From Kiritimatiellia bacterium (lineage in GTDB: Bacteria; Verrucomicrobiota; Kiritimatiellia; RFP12; UBA1067), in contig JAEDKA010000059.1 in NCBI GenBank assembly GCA_016296065.1, forward strand, positions 1 through 22,459: a DNA stretch of 22,459 nucleotides, written 5' to 3'. Shown one piece after another: positions 1-7,919 of this stretch (positions within the stretch are counted from its first letter, which is position 1; every line of letters starts with the position of its first letter). The notes beneath the pieces are model-generated. The model was not told the DNA's origin and searched no databases. It saw only the letters and a program-made list of their open reading frames with translations. Both the position numbers and the translations under genes were made by a program.

Positions 1-323
1 CGATTTTACCCACTTGACTTTTGTTCTCATAGGAGAGCCCAAACGCTCGGAGTTGCTTAGAAAATCGGGAAAGGAGTTTTCACTTATCGCAAAATGAAAA
101 TCACCACTTCACCCTTTGTTTACAGGGGTGTGGCCGTTTTCATGCCCGAAAAATTGGGGAACCTCCAAGACCGGCGACGGTTTGGCAGCAGTGCGTCGGA
201 CATTACATTTTCCGTAACGGCAATCCGGCCTACAGTCCCGCAATTGTAATACCATCTGGCGCAGCACCAGATATTCTACCGCTGTACGCACATTGGCACG
301 GGTTGTGCTGTTTTATATCCGAT
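1..323. other. carB upstream region, no recognised gene
   Basis: I recognise no complete gene here and carA is not adjacent. A 60-codon minus-strand frame ends near 109 but resembles no family I know and has no convincing ribosome site. On the minus strand an ATG at 30 opens a frame beginning MRTKVKWVKS that runs off the left edge; it could be the 5' end of an outside gene, but ten codons cannot settle that. Just before carB there is TTGGCA near 291 and a TATAT tract near 315, a weak promoter candidate. Confidence 0.4.
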
Positions 324-3300
324 ATGAAGCGTATCGATCTTAAGAAGATTCTTGTCATAGGCTCCGGGCCGATCGTCATCGGACAGGGCTGCGAGTTCGA
401 CTACTCTGGCTGCCAGGCGGTGAAGGCGCTGCGCAGTGAGGGATACAAAATCGTCCTCGTCAACTCCAACCCCGCCACGGTGATGACCGATCCCGAAATG
501 GCCGAGGCGACGTATATCGAGCCATTGACCGTAGATTCCGTCTCCGCAATCATCCGCAAGGAAAAGCCGGACGCGCTTCTCCCGACGCTCGGCGGACAGA
601 CCGCGCTCAACCTTGCGATGGAACTGAAGCGTTCCGGCGTTCTCGCGGAATGCGGCGTCGAGATGATCGGCGCGGATGCGGACGCGATAGCCCGCGCGGA
701 AGACCGCAATCTCTTCAAGGACGCGATGGAAAAGCTCGGACTCGACATGCCGAAGTCCGGAAGCGCCCACTCGCTCGAAGAAGCCGAGTCGATCGCCGCC
801 AAAATCGGCACATGGCCGCTCATCATCCGCCCGGGCTTCACCCTCGGCGGAACCGGCGGAGGCATCGCGCACGACGCGGACGAGTTCCGCGAAATCGTCT
901 CGCGCGGACTCGAGGCCTCGCTCAACCACGAGGTCCTTGTCGAGGAGTCTCTCATCGGCTGGAAGGAATTCGAGATGGAGGTCATGCGCGACAGGGCGGG
1001 AAACGCCGTGATCGTCTGCTCCATCGAGAACATGGATCCGATGGGCGTCCATACCGGCGACTCGATAACCGTCGCGCCGATACAGACCCTGACCGACCGC
1101 GAGTACCAGGCGATGCGCGACGACTCCATCCGCGTCCTGGAGGCGATCGGCATCGCGACCGGCGGCTCGAATGTCCAGTGGGCCGTCAATCCTAAGACGG
1201 GGCGGCGCATCATCATCGAGATGAATCCGCGCGTCTCGCGCTCGTCCGCGCTCGCGTCCAAGGCGACAGGATTCCCGATTGCGAAAATCGCCGCCCTTCT
1301 CGCCGTCGGCTACACGCTCGACGAGCTCAAAAACGACATCACCGAGGTGACGCCCGCATGCTTCGAGCCTGCGCTTGACTACGTCGTCGTAAAAGTGCCG
1401 CGCTTCACGTTCGAGAAGTTCCACGGCGCAGACAGGCGCCTTGGCACACAGATGAAATCCGTCGGCGAGGCGATGGCCATCGGACACACTTTCAAGCAGG
1501 CGTATCTCAAGGCGGTGCGCTCACTGGAGGCGCCGCTTGCCGGACACGACGTCGCGAGCTTCGATCCGTGGTTTAAGCGCGAGCTCGAAGAAATCGAAGC
1601 GTTCAGAAAGTTCTTGGCGAGCCAGAAGAATCTTTTGACAGGATTTACAGGATTAACAGGATTGATGAGTAAAGATAATCATGTAAATCTTGTTAATCCT
1701 GTCGAAAAAGACCGTGAAGCAAGCTTGCTCCTTCGCCAGGCGAAGGCGTTTGGATTCAGCGACAAGGAAATCGCCGCGGCGATCGGCTCCGACGAGATTA
1801 CGGTGCGGGACAATCGCCTCGCCCTCGGCATAAGGCCCGAGTTCGGCGAAGTCGACACCTGCGCCGGCGAGTTCGAGGCCAAGACGCCGTATTATTACAG
1901 CTACTACGGTTTTTCGACAGGATTAACAAGATTTACAAGATTACCACATCCAACGAATTCTTCTAATCTTGTGAATCCTGTAAATCCTGTCAAAAAGAAG
2001 ATCATGGTCTTGGGCGGGGGGCCGAACCGCATCGGCCAGGGAATCGAGTTCGACTGGTGCTGCTGCCACGCGGCCTTTGCGCTGCGCAAAATGGGCATCG
2101 AGGTCGTGATGGTCAATTCCAACCCCGAGACAGTCTCGACCGACTACGACACCTCGGACAAGCTCTACTTCGAGCCGCTCACCTTCGAGGACGTGATGGA
2201 AATCTACGAACGCGAAAAATGCGACGGCGCGATCGTCCAGTTCGGGGGACAGACCCCGCTAAACCTCGCAGAAAGGCTAGAATCGGCGGGCGTAAACATT
2301 CTCGGCACGTCGCCAAAGGACATCGCGCTCGCGGAAGACCGCGACTTTTTCCGCAATCTCGTCGCGGAAGTCGGCGTGAAGCAGCCTCCGAGCGGAATCG
2401 CACACACGGTCGACGACGCAATCAGAATCGCCTCCGAAATCGGCTATCCCGTCCTCGTGCGTCCCTCGTTCGTCCTTGGCGGACGCGGAATGGCGATCGT
2501 CTACCACGAAGACCGTCTCAGGGAATACGTCGAAGAGGCGGTGAAGATTTCCGAAGGACGGGCAATCCTCATCGACAAGTTCCTCACCAACGCCATCGAG
2601 CTTGACGTCGACTGCGTTTCGGACGGAACGACGACAGTCGTCGGCGCGATTCTCGAGCACATCGAGGCGGCCGGATGCCACTCCGGCGACGCCGCGGCGG
2701 TTACGCCGCCCGTTTCGCTCGCACAGGAAACGATCGCCGAAGTCGAGCGCATCGCCCGCACGTTCGCGGAGAAGCTGCACGTCGTCGGACTGATGAACAT
2801 ACAGCTGGCGGTCAAAGACGGCGACGTCTGGATGATCGAGGTCAATCCGCGCGCATCCCGAACCGTGCCGTTCGTCTCGAAGGCTGTCGGCTGGTCGCTT
2901 GCGGGCGTGGCGTCGCGCTGCATGGCGGGAGAGAAGATGCCCACCCAACTACCTAACCACCCAACCACCCAACCCTATTTCTGCGCCAAGGAGGCGGTCT
3001 TCCCGTTCGTGAAGTTCCCGGGTGCGGACATCACGCTCACGCCGGAGATGAAGTCGACGGGCGAGGTGATGTCGTTCGGACACGACGCGGCGACGGCGTA
3101 CTACAAGAGCCAGGCCGCGGCGGGAAGTCCCCTGCCGCTTCCCGGACAGGGCGGCATCGTCCTTTGCGTGCGCGACGAAGACAAGTCCGAAGTCGTCGAA
3201 CTCGCGAAGAAGCTCGACGCGATGGGCTACGAGATGTGGGCGACGCGCGGCACATCCACCGCGCTCTGGCGCGCGGGCGTCGAATCCAACGCGCTCTACA

Positions 3301-3557
3301 AGATTCCACTCGGGAGCCCCAACACGATAGACCTTATAAAGCGCGGCAAAGTGAAGTGGATCGTCAACACGCGCGAAGACGGGGAGTCTGCGGCGCACGA
3401 CAGCGTCAAGATACGCGCCGCCGCGGTCGCGGCAGGCGTTCCCGTCACGACGACGCTCGCCGGCTTCGCCGAGGCCGTGAGGGGGCTCGAGGCGATCCGC
3501 AGCGGCACGGACGCCGCGCCGCTGTCGCTGCAGGAGTGGCATGCAAATCTACACTGA
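324..3557 (+). CDS. carB: Carbamoyl-phosphate synthase large subunit
   Basis: CarB makes carbamoyl phosphate from bicarbonate, ATP and ammonia supplied by the CarA glutaminase, for pyrimidine and arginine synthesis in the cytoplasm. The 1077-residue product has the duplicated layout of the family: a first half starting KRIDLKKILVIGSGPIVIGQ, a second half restarting at KKIMVLGGGPNRIGQ, ATP-grasp signatures in both (IIEMNPRVSRSSA and MIEVNPRASRTVP), and a C-terminal MGS-like regulatory domain. I chose the ATG at 324 because it matches the family N-terminus; the upstream in-frame TTG at 303 adds unmatched residues. No clear Shine-Dalgarno is visible. Oddities: three in-frame repeat-derived inserts at about residues 438-460, 531-556 and 873-884, all in regions that are linkers in E. 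coli CarB. The frame stays open throughout, so the gene is probably functional. carA is not in the window. Confidence 0.97.
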   Translation: MKRIDLKKILVIGSGPIVIGQGCEFDYSGCQAVKALRSEGYKIVLVNSNPATVMTDPEMAEATYIEPLTVDSVSAIIRKEKPDALLPTLGGQTALNLAMELKRSGVLAECGVEMIGADADAIARAEDRNLFKDAMEKLGLDMPKSGSAHSLEEAESIAAKIGTWPLIIRPGFTLGGTGGGIAHDADEFREIVSRGLEASLNHEVLVEESLIGWKEFEMEVMRDRAGNAVIVCSIENMDPMGVHTGDSITVAPIQTLTDREYQAMRDDSIRVLEAIGIATGGSNVQWAVNPKTGRRIIIEMNPRVSRSSALASKATGFPIAKIAALLAVGYTLDELKNDITEVTPACFEPALDYVVVKVPRFTFEKFHGADRRLGTQMKSVGEAMAIGHTFKQAYLKAVRSLEAPLAGHDVASFDPWFKRELEEIEAFRKFLASQKNLLTGFTGLTGLMSKDNHVNLVNPVEKDREASLLLRQAKAFGFSDKEIAAAIGSDEITVRDNRLALGIRPEFGEVDTCAGEFEAKTPYYYSYYGFSTGLTRFTRLPHPTNSSNLVNPVNPVKKKIMVLGGGPNRIGQGIEFDWCCCHAAFALRKMGIEVVMVNSNPETVSTDYDTSDKLYFEPLTFEDVMEIYEREKCDGAIVQFGGQTPLNLAERLESAGVNILGTSPKDIALAEDRDFFRNLVAEVGVKQPPSGIAHTVDDAIRIASEIGYPVLVRPSFVLGGRGMAIVYHEDRLREYVEEAVKISEGRAILIDKFLTNAIELDVDCVSDGTTTVVGAILEHIEAAGCHSGDAAAVTPPVSLAQETIAEVERIARTFAEKLHVVGLMNIQLAVKDGDVWMIEVNPRASRTVPFVSKAVGWSLAGVASRCMAGEKMPTQLPNHPTTQPYFCAKEAVFPFVKFPGADITLTPEMKSTGEVMSFGHDAATAYYKSQAAAGSPLPLPGQGGIVLCVRDEDKSEVVELAKKLDAMGYEMWATRGTSTALWRAGVESNALYKIPLGSPNTIDLIKRGKVKWIVNTREDGESAAHDSVKIRAAAVAAGVPVTTTLAGFAEAVRGLEAIRSGTDAAPLSLQEWHANLH
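1637..1703. repeat. Family A palindromic repeat inside carB (copy 1)
   Basis: The left end starts GACAGGATTTACAGGATT and the right end finishes TTGTTAATCCTGTC, giving terminal inverted repeats around a roughly 20-nt centre. It is translated in frame as LLTGFTGLTG through VNLVNPVEK. TTTT flanks it on the left and a GAAAA tract on the right. Family A is my label for related elements at 1916, 4820 and 17192. Confidence 0.85.
1916..1991. repeat. Family A palindromic repeat inside carB (copy 2)
   Basis: The left end is GACAGGATTAACAAGATT and the right end is GTGAATCCTGTAAATCCTGTC. The ends are inverted complements, and a non-repetitive centre of about 20 nt separates the arms. In frame it encodes STGLTRFTRL and then NLVNPVNPVKK, placed immediately before the start of the second CarB half (IMVLGGGPNRIG). 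It falls in the inter-half linker. Confidence 0.85.
2940..2975. repeat. Family B short-word repeat inside carB
   Basis: A run of CCACCCAAC/CTAACCACCC-type words is translated as PTQLPNHPTTQP. It replaces the short linker that follows MAGEKM and precedes YFCAKEAV, where other CarB proteins have an unrelated short sequence. The words do not match family A, so this is a second repeat family using the same gene. Confidence 0.7.
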
Positions 3558-3586
3558 AAAAACGAAGGCGCGGCTAGTGTGCCGCA
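3557..3586 (-). terminator. Intrinsic-terminator-like hairpin after lysE-type gene
   Basis: Read on the minus strand, GCGGC-ACACTA-GCCGC is followed by GCCTTCG and a run of six T. It sits directly behind the stop of the LysE-type gene and in the convergent gap with carB. The hairpin is also symmetric for carB transcripts but lacks a U run on that side. The U run starts several bases after the stem, so efficiency is uncertain. A second copy is at 8115-8144. Confidence 0.5.
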
Positions 3587-3592
3587 CCCCAT

Positions 3593-4228
3593 CTACGCCT
3601 TGAAGAGTGGCATGGACAAGATGAACGCGACAGCGGCAAGCATGAGCGCGGAAGCGAGTTTCAGGAAGGCCGTGGCCTTCGCTGAGCCGAGCAGACGCGA
3701 ACGGAAGAAGTCGGCGGCGAGGATGATGGGGAAATAGATGAACGGCACGAGGGCGCAGAACAGGGTGCCGAGAAGCAGCACCTGGATCGCGGGCGACAGA
3801 GAAGCCCCCTCCTTCGTGAAATTCGGCAGGAACGCCAGGAAAAACAGAATCGTCAGCGGATTGGACATCGACATGAACACCCCTCGCCCCACAAGCCGCC
3901 AGCCTTTTGCAGTTGCGGGAGAAAGCGCGTTTTCGCCGCGGTGCCGAAATCCCGACCACGCCTCCCTGAACGACCCAAGCGCCAAGTAGCCGATATATGC
4001 GATGCCGACAATCTGTATCGCCGTCATTACCGTCGGATGGGACGTGAAGAACGACGCCACCCCTGCCGCCAGAAGCCATATCCAGAGCCAGCAGCCAAGC
4101 ACGAGCCCCGCCATCAGCGTGGCGGCGCGCGCCTTGCCGTCGGACAAGGCGGTCGCAAGCGTACACATCAGGTCCGGCCCAGGCTTGATGATCAGCGCAA
4201 CACATCCGATTATATAGGTCGTCAACAT
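3593..4228 (-). CDS. LysE/RhtB-family amino-acid exporter
   Basis: A 211-residue inner-membrane protein with about six hydrophobic segments. It has the KPGPD motif near the N-terminus (residues 15-19 of LTTYIIGCVALIIKPGPD), which is typical of the LysE/RhtB/threonine efflux superfamily. Such proteins export amino acids or derivatives; the substrate cannot be read from sequence. I start it at the ATG at 4228, since an upstream in-frame extension would add a basic stretch (RARARLRND) and overlap pdxT. It lies 20 bp behind pdxT on the same strand, so it may be the last gene of a pdxS-pdxT-exporter transcript. GATATACT just upstream could also give it its own -10. A terminator-like hairpin follows the stop. 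Confidence 0.88.
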   Translation of the reverse strand: MLTTYIIGCVALIIKPGPDLMCTLATALSDGKARAATLMAGLVLGCWLWIWLLAAGVASFFTSHPTVMTAIQIVGIAYIGYLALGSFREAWSGFRHRGENALSPATAKGWRLVGRGVFMSMSNPLTILFFLAFLPNFTKEGASLSPAIQVLLLGTLFCALVPFIYFPIILAADFFRSRLLGSAKATAFLKLASALMLAAVAFILSMPLFKA

Positions 4229-4248
4229 GGCGGATAGTATATCATTTC

Positions 4249-4800
4249 TCAGGCGGGCCCGAGCTCGGGATGCCACGTGAAGGCGGTGATGTTCCGCCAG
4301 CGGACGGCCGTGGGCTGTCCGTTGAATTCAGAGAGGACTTCGACTTCAGGCGACAAGATTGCCGTGATCGCCGGCGCGCGGATGAACGTCATCGGAACAT
4401 TACTCTTCCCGTCGAACGTGCCGACCGTCCTGAAGCTGCCGAGCTGGCGTCCGTAGGCATTGCGCCTGACGGCGACGGGGAGGACGCCGAACCACCTTTC
4501 GGGGCGCGTGTCGTCGCTCCGCCCGGGATCGTCTATTTTCTCCGCGAGCAGTATGAGCCCCGCGCACGTCGCGAACACAGTGAGTCCGCCTTCGATCTTG
4601 GCCTTCAGCGGATCGAAAAGCCCCAGCTCCCCGAGCAGCTTTCCCTGCACGGTCGATTCGCCGCCGGGGAGAGCGAGAACATCCATGCCGCGGTCAAGAT
4701 CGGACCGCTGCCTGATCTCGAAGACGTCCGCTCCACGTGCGCGCCAGTACGCCGCCATCTCGGCGAACGCCCCCTGAACAGATAACACACCTACTCTCAT
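4249..4800 (-). CDS. pdxT: Pyridoxal 5'-phosphate synthase glutaminase subunit
   Basis: PdxT hydrolyses glutamine and channels ammonia to PdxS to make pyridoxal 5'-phosphate by the DXP-independent route. The 183-residue protein shows MRVGVLSVQGAF at the start, the GGEST motif at 46-50, the catalytic cysteine in FATCAG (Cys79) and the His-x-Glu pair in WHPEL (His177, Glu179). It ends only four residues after the catalytic Glu, whereas B. subtilis PdxT continues with a further helix, so the C-terminus is unusually short. pdxS lies upstream on the same strand with a family A repeat filling the gap. The ribosome-binding site is weak (GACGAG just before the ATG). Confidence 0.93.
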   Translation of the reverse strand: MRVGVLSVQGAFAEMAAYWRARGADVFEIRQRSDLDRGMDVLALPGGESTVQGKLLGELGLFDPLKAKIEGGLTVFATCAGLILLAEKIDDPGRSDDTRPERWFGVLPVAVRRNAYGRQLGSFRTVGTFDGKSNVPMTFIRAPAITAILSPEVEVLSEFNGQPTAVRWRNITAFTWHPELGPA

Positions 4801-4819
4801 CTCGTCATACCAGTTTTCA

Positions 4820-4889
4820 GACAGGATTAACAGGATTCACAAGATTAGTATGAACCACCAACAATCCTGTAAATCATGTAAATCCTGTC
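4820..4889. repeat. Family A palindromic repeat between pdxS and pdxT
   Basis: The left end is GACAGGATTAACAGGATT and the right end is TGTAAATCCTGTC, with the same inverted-end layout and TTTT/AAAA flanks as the carB copies. It begins 6 bp after the pdxS stop and ends 19 bp before the pdxT start, so the transcript between the two subunit genes could fold into a long hairpin. That could alter pdxT translation or transcript stability (inference). Confidence 0.85.
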
Positions 4890-4895
4890 AAAAAG

Positions 4896-5768
4896 CTACT
4901 TCCCTCGCTCTTCCATGATCGTTTCGATCTCGTCGGCGTTGATGCCGACCATCGCGGGGCCGAGGTTCTCCGAAAGCTTCGCGAGAAGCTTCGAGTCCTG
5001 CCAGTTCGTGACGGCCTGCACGATCGCAGACGCGCGCTTCGCGGGATCGCCCGACTTGAAGATTCCCGAGCCCACGAACACGCCTTCCGCGCCGAGCTCC
5101 ATCATGAGCGCGGCGTCCGCAGGCGTCGCGACTCCGCCGGCCGCGAAGTTCACGACGGGGAGCCTGCCGTTTTCGTGGACATACTTCACGAGGTCGAGCG
5201 GCGCAGCGAGCTCTTTCGCCGCCTCGTAGAGCTCGTCATCGCGGAGCGAGACGACGCGGCGTATCTCGCTCTGCATCTTGCGCATGTGCCGCACGGCCTG
5301 CACGACGTCTCCCGTCCCGGGCTCGCCCTTAGTGCGGATCATCGTCGCGCCCTCCCCGATGCGCCTGAGCGCTTCGCCGAGGTCGCGCGCGCCGCAGACG
5401 AACGGAACGTTGAACTTGTTCTTGTCGATGTGCCGCACGTCGTCCGCGGGAGAAAGCACCTCGGACTCGTCGATGTAGTCGATCTCGATCGCCTCGAGGA
5501 TGCGCGCCTCGGCGATGTGTCCGATGCGGCACTTCGCCATCACCGGAATCGACACCGCCGCCTGTATGCCCTTGATCATCGCGGGGTCGCTCATGCGCGA
5601 GACGCCTCCCGCCGCGCGTATGTCTGCCGGAATGCGCTCGAGCGCCATCACGGCGCACGCGCCGGCCTGCTCGGCGATCTTCGCCTGCTCGGGCGTAGTA
5701 ACGTCCATTATCACGCCGCCCTTCAGCATCTGCGCGAGATTGCGGTTCAGCTCCTGTCTGTCTTCCAT
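4896..5768 (-). CDS. pdxS: Pyridoxal 5'-phosphate synthase lyase subunit
   Basis: PdxS condenses ribose 5-phosphate, glyceraldehyde 3-phosphate and PdxT-derived ammonia into pyridoxal 5'-phosphate, working as a dodecamer in the cytoplasm. The 290-residue protein is full length and very conserved: KGGVIMDVTTPEQAKIAE near the start, the first catalytic lysine in IPVMAKCRIGH (Lys79), the second in MIRTKGEPGTG (Lys147), and the phosphate-site glycines in FAAGGVATPADAA. The ATG at 5768 is preceded by AGAAGGAGA at good spacing. A promoter module lies just upstream, and pdxT follows after a repeat element. Confidence 0.97.
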   Translation of the reverse strand: MEDRQELNRNLAQMLKGGVIMDVTTPEQAKIAEQAGACAVMALERIPADIRAAGGVSRMSDPAMIKGIQAAVSIPVMAKCRIGHIAEARILEAIEIDYIDESEVLSPADDVRHIDKNKFNVPFVCGARDLGEALRRIGEGATMIRTKGEPGTGDVVQAVRHMRKMQSEIRRVVSLRDDELYEAAKELAAPLDLVKYVHENGRLPVVNFAAGGVATPADAALMMELGAEGVFVGSGIFKSGDPAKRASAIVQAVTNWQDSKLLAKLSENLGPAMVGINADEIETIMEERGK

Positions 5769-5800
5769 TTCGAATCTCCTTCTCGTTGTCTGTTCCCAAA

Positions 5801-5868
5801 ATTATATAATACCAGCCGACGAAGCGATAATCGGAAATTCCCGCATTCATCCATAGGCAGAGCCTATG
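5801..5868 (-). promoter_or_regulatory. pdxS promoter module with upstream hairpin
   Basis: Read towards pdxS: a perfect inverted repeat CATAGGC-TCT-GCCTATG, 19 nt, GATTATC preceded by TTCC, 19 nt, then TATAAT. The same elements with the same two 19-nt spacings occur before the ligase gene at 7920-7987. TATAAT is a good -10; TTATCG at 18 nt is a poor -35, so the -35 contact or a regulator may use the TTCCGATTATC block. The hairpin also lies just behind the amidotransferase stop and might end that transcript. Confidence 0.65.
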
Positions 5869-5877
5869 CCCGCCGCG

Positions 5878-6654
5878 TCACAGCCGCGAATAGTTCATGT
5901 AGACCATCTGGTAGTCTTCGGGGTTGTGGATATACTCGTTTCCGTGCGGTGCGCCTTCGCGGACGAACCTGCCGTCCTTGGCCGCGACGAGGCTGGTGAA
6001 CGGCAATGGACTCCACTCCCCGCCGGAAAGCGGCTGCGTGGAAAACGCGATCGAACCGTCGTCCTCGAGAAAGTGCAGCGTGCCGCGGAAGTTCGTATGC
6101 GCGTACATCACCTCTCCGTCGAAAAGAAGCAGATTGAGCTTGTTTCCCTTCGCAAGCGCGGCTATGGCGGAAGCGAGAACGTCGAAGCGCTCCTGCTCGT
6201 AGAGCGGACGCCCAAGCCTGATCTGCTGGCGGTTGACGCGCGCGATGAAATGCAGAAGGACGCGTTCGGAGTCCGTTTCGCCGAACTGCACGCCGAGATA
6301 GGCGTTCAGCGACGCGCCGGAGAATATCGTTCCGTTGTGGACGAGCGTCCAGACGCGGCCGGAGTTGTCCGCCTCCGAAAACGGATGGCAGTTGGCGTAT
6401 TCTATCGTTCCGACCGTCGCGAGGCGAATGTGCCCGAGTAGTGTTTGCGCCTCCACTCCGCCGTCAAGGATCCGCCGCAGCGTCTCGCTCTCCGTCGCCT
6501 TCACCGGCTCCTTCTCGACCTGCGGGGCGGACGCGTCTTCGAAGCGCGCAAGACCCCATCCGTGCGGATGCCGCTCGGCGTGCGAGAAGAACTCCTTCAG
6601 GAGCGGCGTGACGTTTCTACGCCGACGCGATGAAAATCCAAGAAGCTCACACAT
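5878..6654 (-). CDS. Class II glutamine amidotransferase (YafJ/EgtC-like)
   Basis: A 258-residue Ntn-type amidohydrolase. Cys2 right after the initiator Met (MCELLGFSS) is the expected catalytic nucleophile once Met is removed. Other family motifs are GHIRLATVG (74-82), NCHPF (88-92) and HNGTIF (106-111). No partner synthase domain is attached, as in YafJ and EgtC proteins. Its ATG lies inside the end of the upstream ligase gene with an 8-bp overlap, and GGAGG sits 6 nt before it, so the two are probably translationally coupled. This suggests it acts on a gamma-glutamyl compound made by the ligase, as EgtC does on a gamma-glutamylcysteine adduct (inference). The exact substrate is unknown. 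Confidence 0.85.
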   Translation of the reverse strand: MCELLGFSSRRRRNVTPLLKEFFSHAERHPHGWGLARFEDASAPQVEKEPVKATESETLRRILDGGVEAQTLLGHIRLATVGTIEYANCHPFSEADNSGRVWTLVHNGTIFSGASLNAYLGVQFGETDSERVLLHFIARVNRQQIRLGRPLYEQERFDVLASAIAALAKGNKLNLLLFDGEVMYAHTNFRGTLHFLEDDGSIAFSTQPLSGGEWSPLPFTSLVAAKDGRFVREGAPHGNEYIHNPEDYQMVYMNYSRL

Positions 6655-7900
6655 TGGCGTCCTCCGTCAGCTTCCGGGCGAGCGCCAGCCCTTTTCCGGC
6701 GAACGTTCCGCCGAAGCGCTCGAAGACCTGCGCCGCGTAGCGGCTTTCCGGACGCTCCAGCTTCCTGCGCTCGAACGCGATTATGTCCGCCGCCTCGCCG
6801 CGCGGGAAGTCCGCGAAGAACCGCTCCATCGAATCAAGCAGCCTGAGCCCGATGCCGCGTACGGACGCCGACGATCCGTCCGGCAGGGTGATGTCCGCAA
6901 GGTCAAGGTCGTAGCGCGCTGCGTTCTTGAAGTTGCGCACCGCCTGAACCTGCGCAAGCTCGGTAAGCCGAGCCTGCGGACGCGCCGCGCACCACAGAAA
7001 GAGGAGCTGCGCGAACCTTATGTCGTGTGCGTCGACGAGTCCGCCGGCAAGCGGGTTCAGGTCGACGCATCTGAGCTCCAGATGGTCTATCCCGTCCGAT
7101 TCCAGCGTCTCGAGTCTGTTCGCCCCGCGCGGCTTGAGGCGCACGGGATAGTAGAGTTCGCTCGGCGCGGCTATGAGGCCGCGGCGCACATGGCCGCGTA
7201 TGGCATCGGCGTACGCCTTTACGCTTGAGTAGTCGTTCACGGGAGCGAAGTGGTTCCAGTATCCGAGATCGCCGCAGCGCAGCGACGCAAAGCCGGAGAA
7301 GACATCGCCGCCCCCACCGCCAAGAAGGAACAGAGACGAATCCGCAACCGGACTCGCCGCGGTGAGGGCGACGACGATCCAGCCCCAGACGACCGCTTCG
7401 GACGCGACATGGAGATAAAGCGCGTTTCTGTCCACGCCGGACGCGGCGAGAAGGCGCTCGCCAAAGGAGAAGTTGACGTGGATTCCGCAGTACGTCATCA
7501 GGTAGCGTCCGTACTTCGCCGCAAGGTAGTCGCGATACGCCGACTTCCCGGCGCGCGATCCGGTGAACTTCGCGGGCACGACGTCTTCAATGCCTCCGAG
7601 CGGAGGAGGATTCGAAAACGGCCAAAGAAGCTCTCCGTTCTTCGCGGCGATCTCCCGAAGCATGTCCGCGTTCAGCGCCTCGAGCTCCGCCACCGCCTCC
7701 TCCGCGCTCGGCCAGACGCGCGTGTTGATCTCGGTCTGGTTCTCGCAGAAGTCGCGGACGATGCGCGGATGGTCGGCAGGGAACGGATGCGGCGTGCGCG
7801 CCATCCGCCCTGCGTCCGTCACGCGCAGCGCCTCGCGCTCGAGTCCGAATTTCCCCTCGAACGCGTACGCCCGCAATTCTGGAAGTCTGACGTCTATCAT
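6647..7900 (-). CDS. gshA: Glutamate-cysteine ligase (GshA/GshF N-terminal type)
   Basis: This enzyme probably joins glutamate to cysteine with ATP to form gamma-glutamylcysteine. The 417-residue product shows the family's N-terminal GKFGLEREALRV (Glu21 and Glu23 are candidate metal ligands), a DFCENQTEINT segment, GRYLMTYCGIHVNFSFGE, and LELRCVDLNPL later on. It is shorter than E. coli GshA and has no ATP-grasp glutathione-synthase half as GshF would; no gshB is in the window. I prefer the ATG at 7900 because the upstream ATG at 7921 lies inside the TATAAT box, while GGAAAAAG precedes 7900. It overlaps the amidotransferase gene by 8 bp. Ligation of another amino acid cannot be excluded. Confidence 0.82.
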   Translation of the reverse strand: MIDVRLPELRAYAFEGKFGLEREALRVTDAGRMARTPHPFPADHPRIVRDFCENQTEINTRVWPSAEEAVAELEALNADMLREIAAKNGELLWPFSNPPPLGGIEDVVPAKFTGSRAGKSAYRDYLAAKYGRYLMTYCGIHVNFSFGERLLAASGVDRNALYLHVASEAVVWGWIVVALTAASPVADSSLFLLGGGGGDVFSGFASLRCGDLGYWNHFAPVNDYSSVKAYADAIRGHVRRGLIAAPSELYYPVRLKPRGANRLETLESDGIDHLELRCVDLNPLAGGLVDAHDIRFAQLLFLWCAARPQARLTELAQVQAVRNFKNAARYDLDLADITLPDGSSASVRGIGLRLLDSMERFFADFPRGEAADIIAFERRKLERPESRYAAQVFERFGGTFAGKGLALARKLTEDANV

Positions 7901-7919
7901 GGCAGAAACTTTTTCCACC

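Noticed and set aside
109..291. 60-codon minus-strand frame left of carB, possibly a transposase piece
   Set aside because: A few Cys residues hinted at a zinc ribbon, but spacing fits no family and no start signal is present.
276..1487. Long open frame antisense to carB (403 codons)
   Set aside because: It mirrors the codon pattern of a GC-rich conserved gene, has Arg/Asp/His-rich nonsense composition and no family motif.
1637..1991. CRISPR array
   Set aside because: The repeats are inverted and imperfect, spacing is irregular, and they lie inside a conserved reading frame; no cas gene is present.
5878..7900. Ergothioneine cluster (egtA-egtC)
   Set aside because: The two gene types match, but egtB and egtD are not nearby, so only the analogy is kept.
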